Source of the DNA: Penelope pileata
Taxonomy: Eukaryota; Chordata; Aves; Galliformes; Cracidae
DNA: 64,000 nt
Direction of reading: 5' to 3'
NCBI GenBank assembly: GCA_013396635.1
Contig: WBMW01000467.1
Span: 62,001 to 126,000, forward strand
The notes under the pieces are model-generated. The model saw only the letters and a list, made by a program, of their open reading frames with translations. It was not told the origin of the DNA and did not search any database. Below are positions 1 to 13,280 of the stretch, piece after piece. Numbering within the stretch: position 1 is the first letter of the stretch; every line of letters starts with the position of its first letter. A program made the position numbers and the translations under genes.

Positions 1-3000
1 TTACATCTGAATACAAATAGTCCTCAGCTGATGGCTCTATCTGCTTGTACACGTGCTAAAATGAAGCAGATTCAATGCTAGAGATGAAAATATCAGCTGA
101 TAGTGTATATTTTTCTTCTGCTTCCCACCTTGTAGGGTGACAGCACAGGCACTGCCTTTACTTCTAAAGCAGCGGGAAGTCATGGTTACAACTAAGCAGG
201 GTATGGTATGGTACACACAAGTGTGTGTATGATGACATGCACAAGTCATACCTCTTTTAGAGTGACTGCAGTTAAAATGATGTGGAAAAAGAACCCTGTT
301 AAAACAATAACTAAGAGTGAGAGGTGAAGGGCATATGGTGCTGAACCTTTACTTGGATCAGAAAAGAGTAGTAGGGGACCACGTAGGCAGCAAAGTAGTT
401 TTAGAGCCTAACCTCCTCCGTTGTGCCCCTTAATCTGTTTCACATGTGTAAGCTTTCAAGGGGTGTGTACTGTGGATTTGTAAACACAAAGGTCTTTAAC
501 ATCTCAGTTTAGTATGATCTTGTTCTTGATTCGGGCGGCCCAAAAATTGTGGTACTACTTTTGTAAGCTGTATGTTGTATTAATATTCAATTTATCCTGT
601 TGTGCAAATAGGCTTAGGATTGAAGAAATACTTTTTCAACAAATTCTGTTGCTGGAGCTGATACCAATTCTTTTATTTTTCTGTACCATACAGTAATTGC
701 ACTTAATTGTTTGCTTTTGCTATGTTTTTGTGGCGTGAAATGCAGTATGTCAACACTGCCAATGTGCAACATTAATATGTATAGTGCTCATGTTATTGAA
801 AGAGAGTTTCCAGATCTCTCACCTAACTGGGTGAAACAGCTCACATGCAGCTGCCAGTGCAGTGCTTTTTACATATTTAGTAATGAAGTTTGTGTCTTTC
901 TTTTTTTGTCTATAACATTGTTCTATCAAGTCTTCACACGTTTCTTGTGTACTGTGTTGTACTGGTAAGCTAAAAGGCAGTGCATGAGCAGGACTTTCAT
1001 AGCTGGGAAAGCAGAACGTAAAGGAAGTAACATTCTCTTATGCAGTCACTTAAAAATGTTGGAATTCTCATTAAAGTGCTTGATATTCATATAATGCAGT
1101 GCAGCTCTCCTAACTTGAGACCGTTTCAGCTTTTCCAAGGCATTTTAGTGTTTCTGGAGTCCAGGACAACTCACCTACGTACATTCCAACTTGTAAAAAA
1201 GATTCTGCAGCCTCCCCTTGGCATGCAGCGATGGGGAGCTCTATTTCTGGCATAGTTCCCACAGGTACAACAGAGGACTTCTTGAGAAAGCAGCCAGGCT
1301 GCAGGAGGGCTCTGGGGAACTTCGTTGTTCCTAACTTCAGTTCTTTCCAATGCTGTTGTTTCCTATGTTGAAAAACAGAAGCTTCCATAAAGATCAGGGG
1401 ACTAAGGCAATTTATTTTCTGTAAGCTACTTATATTCTTCCAGAGGTTGGAGGTAAATAACCTATTGAAAGGCTGGAAATCATGAGGGAAGGAAAATGGT
1501 GTGCTTCTGAATTAAGGTTGAAAATACACTTTACCCACTGATAGGTCAGTGCTGTAGGATATGCTTGAATGAGTGGATGTGAAAGGAAACAAACCAGAAG
1601 AAGTACAGAAGAAAGCAAATTAAACTTCAACATTTTGATAAATTGCCTTCTTATCTTGTCTCTGCAAAAAAGTGGGGCTTTGTGGGAGCAGATTCTGCTA
1701 GTTCAGAAGTTTTATCTACGTACATGACGCTTCTGGAAGTGCATGCAATACTGGGTTTCTTGTCAACCCTTCGTGTGGAAAATGAAGTTCTATTCTCTGA
1801 AAAGCACTTTGTTTTGTTTTAATGGGACTGTGTGTACCTTTTTAGTGGTTTTGACTGGGATGGCCTGAGGTAACTCATGGCTATGGACAGGGCAAATCTG
1901 CAGGCGTGGCAATTTCAGGTCAGACACAGAGTACATAGATGTAGTGATAATCTGTCAGGCAACTGAAGCACTATTGACAGCACTCTTGATAGTTTCTCTT
2001 GAAAGTTCTAGCATTTGTTTTTATACTGAATGGCAATGCAAAAATAGCTGCACAGGGAACATTGCTGCCACAAGGCAGTAGGATACCTGTATCAGAGTTG
2101 GCAGGGTAGTGCACTGTAATTTCAGTAATGACTTCAATGCATTGTGTTGTGAGTTCTGTATGTGTGCTTTGCAGTCCCGCCCAAATGCAGTACTGAGTGG
2201 CAGCTCATTACCTGCAGAAGCTGATGTAAAACTGCCACGCTGGTGGGATTTTCCCTTCTGTTCAGTTTTTGAGGGCAAAAGGAAAGAGGGGACAACTACC
2301 TACTGTTTCATGAATCTCTGCATTAAAGTAGATGACGAACGCTGCTTTATTTCTTGATTATTCAGACTGTTTTGTATGAATGTTTAGTATTTGCTGCTTT
2401 GCTTCCGATACAAATGATGCCCTTCAGTTTCTTTCATCTTCAAAATGCAAAATAATTTGTGCTGTAAATTCTAAAAATAGCCTTAGATTCCAAAAATATT
2501 GACATGCTTTAGTGAACAATTTGCAGGCTTATTTCAAAGGGTTTCTTTAAGTTTGTCTTTCCTAAACTGGAACTTAATTGGTTAAAAGACGTCTTAAGAG
2601 TAAATGTTATTGAACTACAAGAATACGTTTGCAAAATATCTCTTTACATGATTTTTGCTCCCATATTTCTTTTTGTTTTTTAATTCCCAGATTTTGTAAA
2701 CAAAGCAGCAGTGTAATGTTAACTTGTAGCTCTCTAAATAAAGAAATAGATGCAACATCATCTGTTCACATATTTTATTCAAAGCCAGATGAAAAAAATG
2801 ACAGAGTGCTGATAGAGATGAAATGTAGTATTGTGTGGAGAAGGGGAATAATTTTGAAGTGCTAATAGACAAGACCTGATGAAATGGAAAAGGTGTTAAT
2901 CCTTGTGCTGGCTGAGGGGATCATTGAAAACAGAGCAGAAAGCTTCTTCCTGTGCAAGTTCTCTGACAACAGAGATTTTTTGGAAGCTTTAGATGTTTCA

Positions 3001-6000
3001 TACACTCTGTGTATCCAGATCTCTGTGGTGGCGAGTGATTCTTTCGTTTTTAAGAATTTCTTAATCTGTGATGCTTCTTGCACGAACCCTCACCTCTTCC
3101 AAGATCCTGCTCATATTGAGGCAATCTGGATGCCTCAGATAGACCTATAGTTATCAGCTGGAGCAGTCAGCATCTAATCTCTGTACATCCATGAGCCATA
3201 CTCTCAATTCATTCTTTACCATGTGACAGTGATTCTCTGTGAACTCTCTTCATATTCCACTTACGTACATCAACAAAATGACAAGCAAAATCTTAAATTC
3301 TAAAAAGTAAGATAAAATCCAAGTTAATTCTTTTGGCAATTCCCACGTACTCAGACAAACATCTTGATCCAAGTACTACAATCTCTAATTCTTACAATAT
3401 CACAATAACTTTTTTATAGGGGTGAGACTGTTATACTCAGTTTCTAAGCGATTGGAAGCATGGGAGATGGGAGAGGAAGGACATGATTTATGATGAAAGT
3501 CCGAAGTTTAAATGTGATATCCTTAATTCTATTCCTTTTTGCTAACTATGGATGTCAGAATATAGTTTGTTTTACCTGTAATGTTTAGTGCCTTTTCCCT
3601 TCGCTTAACAACTGTTTCCGCAATATATTACAAAATTGCTGCAATTAGTGAATTATTTTTTTGACTTGGTCTGAAGAATTTCCCTGCTTGTCTTGTTCTT
3701 GGCTGGCATGTTTCTACGTGGATGTAATAAGCCTGATCTAAACTTCTGTGCCGTGCTCTCTAACCCAAGTGTTAGTGACCGAATGAGCACCAAGTTCTTT
3801 TCCTCTCTCTGTACCGTTGCATCCATCAGTCTGTGTGGAGATCAGGGAGAAGGATGTTTCCATCCACTGCTGAGGCCTTGGTTCTGCTCTGCTTATCAAA
3901 ACTGAATTTTTTGTGTTAGTAAGAGTTCTTCCTTTTGCTTGCAGTGGAAGCAGGCAAGAAGGCAATTTGCTACTGTATTCTTACCCTTCCTTCCAAGTGT
4001 GAAGAAAAATACAGAACCAGGTCATATTATAATGATTTAAGGTTGTTGCCCTTTTTTATGTAGCATTTTTCTTACTATTCTTGGAAGATATACTGACTGT
4101 TTATAATTTTGCGGCTCATGAAGAATGCCTACATGAGATTTTTTTCCCCCTTCCCAGTCTGGAATTGTTTCCTCTGTAGCATTGTTAGGGTTGATTGGAA
4201 TCTAGGAACTTTCTGAGTGAGTCAGAGAGAAAATAAACAAGAGCAGAGTGAGCAAAAGCAAAGGAATGCGGTAGATTCTTTTTTTGGTTTAAATGTAGTT
4301 TAAATCCTTTTAGCTCTGAAGTACAGGTATAGATTCCCTCCCTTCCATGCACACGTTCTGCTTCTTCGTTTGTCCCTTTGCTTATCTTGTCCTTGCATTC
4401 CCCAGAAAGTCACTGAGGACGGTGCTGTTGTGCCTTCTTCAGACAAATCTGTGGGTATACCTAGATATGCTTTTGAGAAAAGCCTGAAGGAAAAGTTTTC
4501 AGCTGTGACAAATCTGTTTTGTAAAATATACAGAGCAGTAAATATGCATATAGTCATAAACCTTAATGTTTCCACAGTAGTCCCGTAAGTGCTTCCCACT
4601 CAGTTACCTATGTTGTGACTATATATGCTTTTCAGTTTGAGACTGTAAGTTTTTTGACATTGTAACTAAGCAGTGATTAAAAAGTATGAAGAAATGGACC
4701 ATAAAACAGATATTTAGTCAAGGATAGAGAAATGCCTACTTAAGCTTTATATATTTGAGTTCCCGTGTCACCGGCATATACGTATCTTCTCTAACCCTGA
4801 AATAATCTGTTGCTATTTAATTCAAATCAATTCCATTTGCTAAATCATCTGGAAGTTACTTTTGCTGAATAAAGTTCTTAGATTGCTTAGCCAAATGGCA
4901 GGGGAAAAAATGTCAAACTACAGAAGAATGTGCCCGTACGTTGAGGAACGTAATAAAATGCTAAAGGTCTCTGTTCTGGAAAAAAAACAATAGGTGGCTG
5001 ACTAGAGAAAAATGCTTTGAATATTGTGAATTTGTTAAGGTGAATTTTGCCAGATATTCCTAAAAAGCATTTGGTTATGTTGTATTTAATGTGGTGTTTC
5101 CTGTGCTTACTGTGAGGCATGGATGTTTCTGGGTCATTTGATCATATTTCTTTATGGTCTAATTTTTTTTTCCCCAAACAGCAGTATCCTATTGTGCACT
5201 ATGTTCAGCTGCTTTTTTGGAAGATAAGATACAAGTCCCAACCAGCGTTTGTTTAAGGTGGAATGAATGAAGTGTATTTTTCCTCCACTGGCAAGTTGCT
5301 TCTGAATCTTGCTGTGCCCTGATAGATACCTAAAACTTGCATTTAGCTATGTAGCAAGGAGCACTTCACACGGTAACATCTTACAGGAGATTTTCAATCC
5401 CAAATATATTTTTATAGCATGTCTGGATAAGGCAACTTATTACCTGTCCTCTCAGCCTCATACAGTGTGGACGGATGAGTGACAGAGAGAGAGGTCTCTG
5501 CTCTGTGCTAGATGATCTTGTCACTCATCTGGAAATGCATCAGTCGTTCCTTTGGTGTATGAGGACACATACAGATATTAGGAAAACCTTTTTATATGGC
5601 AAAGTATTGGCTAGAAGAGCAGCTAATATGTGGAAAAACTGTGTTGTGAGTGACCACAATTATACTGCTATTTGTTATGGATGTATGAATTCTGTTTGTG
5701 TCTGTGCCTTGATGTTTCAGACTATGTAATTCTTTAAGTGAGTTGAGACAACGCGATGCTGCTGACTTGGTGGTTGGAGCCCTTCAGTAGTTGTTGCCCA
5801 CTTTTCCTGTGTTGTGTGCCTGTGGGCACTGGCTCAGATGTGTACAACATGGCATTGGGAACTGGGCCAAGCAGAACTGAAGGCTTGGAAGAGCAGAACA
5901 ATTAACACATTCAGTTGGATTGTGGAGTAGTGTAAAATGCAAGAAAGTTGTTTGTTTGTTTTTCCTTTAGAACATGTATAAGGTGCTAAGCTGCAAGCCT

Positions 6001-6464
6001 TCCTTCAGTGTGTGGGGGATTTGTTCACTGCTTGCTATGGAGTTTATCAGTGACCTAACCAGAACAGACTGAAGCATGTAAGCAGTCTCTGCCTGTCCTT
6101 CACTGGCATAGTTTTGTATTCTTCAAGGTCCATCCACTTTAACAAGTGAGGATAAACAGTGCTGTATTGTGAAAAACACAGCTGCTTCTTACTACACCCA
6201 ATTTATTAAGCTTTATCGTAAATTCAGGTTACTAGGCATTTGTGTTAGGAAGGTTTGTTTGTTTTCCTGCAGAGCTCCATCAGAAAAAAATACAAAAGCA
6301 TTTTTTCTTGGCTCCCACACTTCCCTCAAAATGAGAATGCATTGATTTCTGAATACTGTGAAATACTGATCCATTAAATAACAATAGAAAATAAACAGAA
6401 ATTGAGCAATCTTTGCAACTTGTTTTTTTTGGGCTTGATTTCTTGTTCTTTTTATTTTAAATGT
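1..6464. other. Unique AT-rich non-coding sequence, no gene seen
   Basis: No splice-bounded open frame, RNA gene or interspersed repeat was recognised here. The longest frames (88-99 codons or less) have no recognisable domain and no consistent splice sites. Sequence is T- and G-rich on the plus strand. Scattered AATAAA hexamers occur but have no coding sequence in front of them. The block is best read as intron or intergenic DNA. Confidence 0.6.
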
Positions 6465-6900
6465 ATAGAATCATAGAAACACTAGGTTGGAAAGGACCTA
6501 CAAGATCATCTAGTCCAACCGTCCTCCTATCACCATCCCTACCCACTAAGCTACTAAATCATGTCCCTTAGCACCTCATCCAGATGCTTCGTGAACAGCG
6601 CTAGGGACGGTGACTCCATCACCTCCCTAGGCAACCATTCTAGTGCCTGACCACTCTTTCAGAGAAAAAGTTTTTCCTTATATCTAATCTGAATTTCCCC
6701 TGGAGCAACTTGTGGCCATTCCCTCTCGTCCTGTCAGTAGTTATCTGGGCGAAGAGGCCGACCCCCTCCTCACCACAACCTCCCTTCAGAAAGTTGTAGA
6801 GTGCGATGAGGTCTCCCCTGAGCCTCCTCTTCTCCATACTGAACAATCCCAGCTCCCTCAGCCACTCCTCATAAGACTTGTGCTCTAGACCCCTCTCCAG
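6465..6900 (-). mobile_element. CR1 LINE, 5'-truncated 3' fragment, minus strand
   Basis: Read on the minus strand this is the 3' end of a chicken-repeat-1 non-LTR retrotransposon. It runs from the ORF2 C-terminus into the short 3' UTR and finishes with TTCTATGATTCTAT (plus strand ATAGAATCATAGAA at 6465). The diagnostic phrase just inside that end is a 'ggttggac tagatgatct tgtaggtcc' type sequence in minus orientation. Only 436 bp of a several-kb element remain, which is normal for CR1 because reverse transcription starts at the 3' end and aborts. CR1 usually leaves no target-site duplication and none is visible. It is a relatively well preserved copy compared with the remnants at 13215 and 26361. 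Confidence 0.96.
6640..6900 (-). pseudogene. CR1 ORF2 C-terminal fragment (endonuclease/reverse transcriptase polyprotein tail)
   Basis: The minus-strand frame from 6900 down to 6643 is open for 86 codons. It reads as the C-terminal tail of CR1 ORF2, with family-typical residues such as SYEEWLRELGLFSMEKRRLR and a later RTRGNG. This part lies after the reverse transcriptase domain, so no catalytic YXDD or endonuclease residues are present. At 6640-6642 a TAG stands where the family, as I remember it, has a Trp after RVVRH. A few codons further on one base is missing relative to the expected frame. The fragment is therefore dead twice over, as well as truncated. Some of these differences could be family variants. 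Confidence 0.85.
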
Positions 6901-8382
6901 AAGAGAAGTTGATGGTTTTCTTCATCTAATTTTGTTTTATTTGAATTTTTAATTAATCATAGTGTATCTCATTTACAGAGAGTAAGTACTGTAGGTCCAG
7001 TGATCTTTATGGTTTTGTACATTCCATCACATCACCCATCAGGCTGTTCGTTGTGTAGGTGGACTTTAATGGCAAGAAATGTGCATTTCTGTGGTGCTTC
7101 TAGTGTATCTGTCGTCTTAAGTTCATTATCTGTGTGTTTATGCGTGTCCTTCTTTGTGAGAACCGCTAGCAAGTGCCTCAAGTTCGTTTGCAAAATGTGG
7201 GTCCCAGATCTCATATGTTGATAAGAGATTAAGAAGAGCTTATATTTAAAATAGCTATTTCACACTGTGAAATTAGAATTACTTGAATACTAATCTCTGA
7301 GAACAGAAGCTAATCCTCATCTTATTACTGTTTCATAGATCAGTCAAGGATGGATAGCATCATGGTGTAGACTATCATATTGTAGAATTGATTCACAGGC
7401 TGATAGCTTTTCAGGCCTGAGCCAGCACTGATGGTTCTGGCTGGTGCAGGGGCTCGTGGCTGTGGTGGCTTCCCTGCTCAATAAAGCATGCTGCAGCTTA
7501 ACATTTGATTTTGTCTTTGAAGCTCCGCTGTTGTAAGTTCTATCGTAATGTAGAACAGAACATGTTAATATTTTACTGCCTTTCAAGGGACCTTTTACAC
7601 TTGGTGGTGTTGCTGCTGCTTGGATAGAGGAGGATTCTGGCGCTTAAGGAGCTGATTGCTCTTAAAAATGGAGATAGACCATTTACATACATTTTTTTCA
7701 GACTAATCTCCAGTGGAATCAGGCTGCAGCAGAGTAATCACTTTTCCTTTTGCCTTCATTCCTGAGAATAATTTTGATTGTTAGCCTGCTCCAATAAATT
7801 TTTTACACATTTTACAAAAGCTGCTGAATGGGTAAAAGAGAGGCCTGCAGATTGTAGCGACAGAGGCAGATATAATAAAACCTCTGGAAATACCTCTCCC
7901 TTGCTTTTCAAAGTGTATCTATTTAAGCCATGTCATCACAGATGGAACCTAGCAAGCACTTTATTTTGGAGTGGTCTTACAGATACACAACACCGTGAAA
8001 TTTCTTATTGCTCTTTATCAAGCCCATGCAGTTCAGTCAGTCTTTTACTTATTATTTATTTTCCATTTTTACTGCACTCCATCACCTTCTCTTGTAGTGA
8101 AATTTTTATTTTAACCTTTTTCAGTCTGTTTTTTCACTAGACACAATCCTTCACTTACAGTTTATTGTGCTTCAGCAGAATTGGTATGACACATCCAGAG
8201 CATATATAAATCTTCTTTCTTGCCAAATTTTCTTTAGTGTTCCAGATTTGGAATGTATATGTCTAAATCAAATAGTTTACCCATTTTTCTTTTGGAATTT
8301 TCAATTATTATTATTTTTTTTTCTGGCTTAAGGAACTTCTACAAATTTCATGTGCTCATAGAGCTTACAATTATTTTTTTCT

Positions 8383-8406
8383 TGCAGGTTCCTTCAGGAA
8401 CCTGCA
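8383..8406. repeat. Perfect hairpin, 10-bp stem and 4-base loop
   Basis: TGCAGGTTCC is followed by the loop TTCA and then by its exact reverse complement, GGAACCTGCA. The stem ends at 8382/8407 (T opposite T). The left arm overlaps a pyrimidine tract plus CAG (8371-8387) that resembles a 3' splice site, so the CAG would lie in the stem. It is too short for a microRNA precursor. It could be a chance palindrome. Confidence 0.9.
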
Positions 8407-8568
8407 TGGCTTTAAAACTGGATACTGTGTTTGGTTGTGTTCTGTGTTTCTTACCAAGGAAAAGCTTATGGTGCCAATTGGGCTTGTTCTTTTACAGGTA
8501 TACTTCCTTGTTTAGCAATGTCCTAGATGACCCTTTTCTCTACGTGCACAAGATCTAAACATGTCAGG

Positions 8569-8582
8569 TTTTTTTTTTTTTT
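8569..8582 (+). repeat. T homopolymer
   Basis: Fourteen consecutive T. No adjoining retroposed body is seen, so it is a simple homopolymer rather than an antisense poly(A) tail of a retrocopy. Confidence 0.95.
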
Positions 8583-11500
8583 AATTACTTCTGTGTTTTA
8601 ATAGCTTCCTATAGTGCTTCCTATAATTTGCAACAAAAAGCAATGAAGTTGGAAATCTTGTGTGTTGTCCTGGCTGTCTGTTCTCCCCTTCTGAGCAGCT
8701 ACATAGCAACACTTGTCAAAAGACTTTGAAGGTTATTATTATGTAGAAAGAATTTAGGATCCTCTTTCTTTTACTGGGAAGCTTCTCAGGGTTGTTTCAT
8801 CAAATGCACTTGTTGGTTGGGCAGCTCTTCTCTATATTTCTTCTGCTACTGTTGTTTGCTGCTTGTGAATTTCATTACTTATGCTTGGAGGGAATTTTTT
8901 TCCTCCTTGTTATTGTTCTTACTTAAAAGACCCATCAAATTTCATCATCAGGCATTTAAGTTGTCTGTTTTGTTCACTTTATACCTGTTTGTCCACTACG
9001 TTCTTGTTAACCTTGCAAATGTAGGACTTGGGCACTGATTCTTATAATCCCATTTACTAATTGCTGCAGCTCTGTATCACATTAGTATTCTTTTTTTCTT
9101 GCATTGAAACTGTATGCCTATATTTCTCTTCACCTCCTCATTCATTTACCAAAGTTAGTGAGTATTGATGCAAGTAAGAATTCAGAATTTGGAGGAGTTT
9201 TCAGTTGCATTTAGTCGTGATCTCTATTTGTGAGATCAGGAATAAACAAGAACAGTGTGACTCAAACACTGCATTATATTCATGTCTGGTACTTCTTTAG
9301 CTTTCCTTATGGAAATGCTGCTGCATTGCCATTACAGGTCAGACTCTGCAATTTTAACCAGGAATACAATTTTGATCTCTACCATCGTTCATAAATATTC
9401 TTTTCCCATGACCACCGTTATTCTCTGCATCCTTAGATTTCTAAGCTGTTTTTTAAGATCTGGTGCAGGTTGTAGACGATAAAATGTAGCAAAGCCTCTT
9501 GGGTTAAATATCTGGTGGTATCATCTGGATCAAAAGAAAAGGTGAATCTTGTTCAAAGTTGTTTTCCCTTCATCTGCTGCATTGCAATAATGTCATGTAA
9601 CAGGACATTTTTAACCTCCTGTGGTTTTTAATACTTAATGTGTTTTACAAAGGAGGCTTTTCCTATTATTGTTCCCATCTTCTGTAATGAGAAATGCAAA
9701 TGTCCTGCAGAAAACACGATGTATAATTTTAGCTGGAATGCATTGCTGATTCTAGATAATGGGTAGGACTCTTAAGATGCACGTGTGATAGTATCACAAG
9801 TTTCCGCAAGGCTTCCTGGAGATTTAAGGTAAGTATTAGGTCCAATATACTTAAAGCACACTTTTATTTCATTTTTTTTCAAGTTAAAAGAGAAAACAAC
9901 CATTGAAGTAAAAATAAATCTGTGGTATCGGCTTCAGTGTTGTATTGATTCTGGGTTTCTTTGGTTCTTTACTTTGCTTATTATTTCTCCTAAAGTGAAC
10001 ACAATGCATTAATCCTTAATGACTCAGATTTTAAAATGAAAGTATCAAACAATTAGTGAGACAACTGGCAGCTCAGTGTCCTGCAGCTTTTCCAGTCTGA
10101 AAATACACATCGAGTGTGGTGATGGCTGTGAGGAGAATGCGCGTAATTGTACAGAGCTGTGGGCTGCACATGTAAAGAGCATGATGAAAGACCTCCTTGT
10201 GGTCTGAGAAGGATTTTTAAAGCATCCCTTGCCCAAATGAGCAGGTTAGATGTTTTGATGTGACAAACCGGGAAATTGGTGGCAGAAAAATAAATCCTTT
10301 AAGATGCTTGCACCTGCATCCATTCGATCCCTGGGTTTAAGCTATTGATAAAAACGTGAGTTTATACTTACTGCTTGGAAATGGAAAATATTTTAAGTCT
10401 ATCTACTTACTACATTATTTTGATATTGGTAGATTACACAATTTACTGATCACTGTGAATGTATACCCGTATCCAAACCTACGTGGCACTCCTGGGACGC
10501 TTGTCGTGAACCAGGACTACCATTTTTTTAACTCTACCTATTGCAACATGGTACCTCTCTGCCCCAGTATTAATCGCTTTCCCTGTATGTTTCGGCTCTC
10601 ACAAAGGAGACTAACTCTTTAACAGCTTAAATGAAGAGTTGTAGATACGTTGTATCACTACGGCCAGCTGAACCAGTATCACTGTCAAAAACATTTCAGT
10701 GAAAATGTAGTTTCTTTTGAAGTTCATTCAGAGTGCCTTTTGTTACCTACATTTCAGTATTTCAACTTGATATTGACTTGACAGTTATCAGCTTGATCCT
10801 GGCTACTTTTAAAAAATATTTGTTCATTGTGACAAATAGTCAGTTTCAGTCACATCACTTGGACCAGCCCAAAGGAGTAGGGGACACTGAGAACCCCTCT
10901 CTCTGGACGTTATATGTGTTAATTCTGATACAGACACAAAATGGCTTGTCCTGTTTGTAAGCTTCAATAAAAAGCCTCAGTCACCTGAAAGGAAAAAGTT
11001 GTTTTTCTAGGTCCAGAATTTACAGACTTACTCTCTATCATCCAGAAATAAGTCTTTTTTCACGCTAGGTAGCAAGTACATGATCATCTACAGTCCGGGA
11101 TAACCAAAAGACTAACAGAATTCTTAGGTGACGGTGATTTAAGGAGCTGTTTTTGTTAAGGTAAATCTGAGTAGTTTGCAGTTCCACAAAGGTGAATGGC
11201 TGTTTGTGGTGTGCACCTTCTGCATGTTTTGATTTGCAAAGTAACCAAGCCAGTATTGGGGTTTTTTTGTGGTTTTTGTCCCTTTTTTTACTGCTTTTTG
11301 AATTGGATGTTCATGGCTATAGACCTGAAAGTAAAGCTGATATTAATGTTTTTAAGTCTGTGCCAGAGTTTTTAGTAGTTTATACGGTGCTTTGTTGCAT
11401 GTGTCTGTTTTTAATAGTATCTGCTGAACCCTGATGTTCACTGTAGCAGTATAACTTTGATAGCAGGGGCTTAGTTGCCTTCCTTAAAGAGGGAGGAAAA

Positions 11501-11628
11501 AGAGACAAACACATACATTGGCAATTTCTGCAATTCTATTGAGTCTTATAAATCAAGAAAAAGTGTGCAAACCTGTGCTTGAGGATATGAACGTATGAGG
11601 TTGAACAGGTCACTTAGGATCCAGTCAT

Positions 11629-11684
11629 GACATCAGCCACAGGTGGGATGTTGGAAGGCAACCTGTGGAAATCTCACTGATGTC
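11629..11684. repeat. Bulged inverted repeat, 8+8 bp arms
   Basis: The left arm 11629-11644 (GACATCAG then CCACAGGT) pairs with ACCTGTGG at 11661-11668 and CTGATGTC at 11677-11684. The loop is 16 bases and an 8-base one-sided bulge lies at 11669-11676. One more pair (T11628-A11685) extends it. The large bulge argues against a microRNA precursor. It may be a remnant of a larger palindrome or a chance structure. Confidence 0.8.
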
Positions 11685-13214
11685 AGTGCTGCACCTGTTG
11701 ATTGCTGCTGCTCTGTTTCTTCTGTTCAGTTTTCGTCCACACTTCATTGTTAGCTCATGAGTATGTTCAGAATGTTTTTGTGACTTCTTGACAGGTACAT
11801 CTGTTAGACTGTTGTGTTAGATTTTCTAGCACTTGCGCCATAACTTGTTTGGAGTAGCATATGTTGAGTAAAGGCCGTTAGGTTCATTTTCATATTTGTC
11901 ATGAGATTGTAACTTTAACAAGAAAAGAGTTTGTATGATAGACAGAGGAAGGCTATGACTTCATGTAGAAAGTTCTCTCTGCAATACGGATGCTTGCGTT
12001 GAACTCCCTCTGCATAAATAGTAGCTTGGAGACTTGATGTGGCATCTCTATGGGATGGTGTTCTTACCGATTTAGTAATGGTCTGTGTACATGTGGAAGT
12101 AAGGATACTCCCAGACTGCTTGAATAATTTAGTCAAAGTGAATAGATTCAACTTGCTGTGTGTGCCAAATGGAAGGGAGGTGTTGGCAGTCACAGAAATT
12201 TTGGGGGAACAGGAGAGGAGGGGTGTGAGGGAGGTCTAGCGTGAATATGGGCACTTCTCAGGTAGTTGGGTTGTGATTTGCAGACAAACACAGCCGTATC
12301 ATTTTTAAGATCAGATAATAAATTTATGAAGTCATACAAAGCACAAATATGCTATTAAAATACGTGAAAATGTTAAACAGAAAGTATTTACTTTCATTAT
12401 TGTTTGCCTTTCTTTGCAAATGTAAATGATGGGGGGAGGAATAATTACTTGATATTAAAAATACCACTTGTAAACTGTGTATGTTGGTCTCATGCTTCTT
12501 TTGAGACATTGGTCAAATTGGTGTATTGCACTTAGATTTTTAAATATCTTTTAGAAGTTGAGTATGTCTACAAAAAAAAAGATAATTTGATCTGGTGTGC
12601 CTTAAGGGTCAACTACTAGCATACAGTAAGGGAAGGAGTGAGTTGTTTATGCTGTGGCTCCTCAAAGGAGTTTTCTTTATCGCTTCCTTTGCAGCTTCCA
12701 AAAATTGCTTTTTCATTGATCTGTATGACTTGGTTTTGTGATTGATTATATACTTGTCATTCTGGAAGCATTTTAGAGTGAATCACAGCTAATCTACAAA
12801 ATTGGGGCTAGATAATAATCTTAGTTATGAATTTGCTCTACTAGCAGTGGTATATATGTGCACATCATAAATGGAGATGATAGAATTTCATTTCCTAAGT
12901 TTCTCAAACACTTTCCACTATAGAATCCTACCATAGTTTTTTATTAAACTCTTAATTTCTAACAGTATGTAACAGGAAAAAAATATATATCCTTTAAGGT
13001 CCAAAAATAAACCTCTGAAGAAAAAAAAAATCGTTTAAATTGATTTGGCCCCATTTGTAAAACCTTACTGTCTGAAAAGTTGTAATGAATGACATGTAGT
13101 ACCATTTATCTCTTACCAATCTTACCAAGGGATATGCTTTCTACTACTTAGCAATCTGGGGAGTTCGCAGAATTCATTTGTGTAAGCTAAGGTTTCCTTC
13201 AGGTTCATACCTAG

Positions 13215-13280
13215 AGTAATGACAGAATATAATTTGAAGGGACTGCTGGAGGTCACTTGTTCGCCTCTCTCTTTCATGCT
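13215..13280 (-). mobile_element. Old CR1 3'-end remnant, minus strand (tentative)
   Basis: The plus strand reads 'gacagaatata atttgaaggg' and then 'ctggaggtcac ttgttc'. This matches the reverse complement of a CR1 3' end of the type with 'GGAAGGGACCTCTGGAGGTCATCTAGTCC', with many changes. The match fades after about 13280. It is more diverged than the copy at 6465 and so probably older. Confidence 0.5.

Larger units (their letters stand above)
6901..13204. other. Unique AT-rich non-coding sequence
   Basis: No gene recognised. The block contains a 14-base T run (8569-8582), a perfect 10-bp-stem hairpin (8383-8406) and a bulged inverted repeat (11629-11684). A strong 5' splice-like AGGTAAGTATT occurs near 9828 but has no open exon with an acceptor in front of it. 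A small CpG-containing patch (about 10468-10512) sits inside an 88-codon open frame with no recognisable domain. Confidence 0.55.

Noticed and set aside
2884..3150. 88-codon frame that looks somewhat protein-like
   Set aside because: No recognisable family, no splice sites at its ends, and no stronger evidence than for other frames of that size.
9800..9840. Strong AGGTAAGTATT donor-like site
   Set aside because: The frame in front of it is open for only about 23 codons and has no pyrimidine-rich acceptor, so no exon can be drawn.
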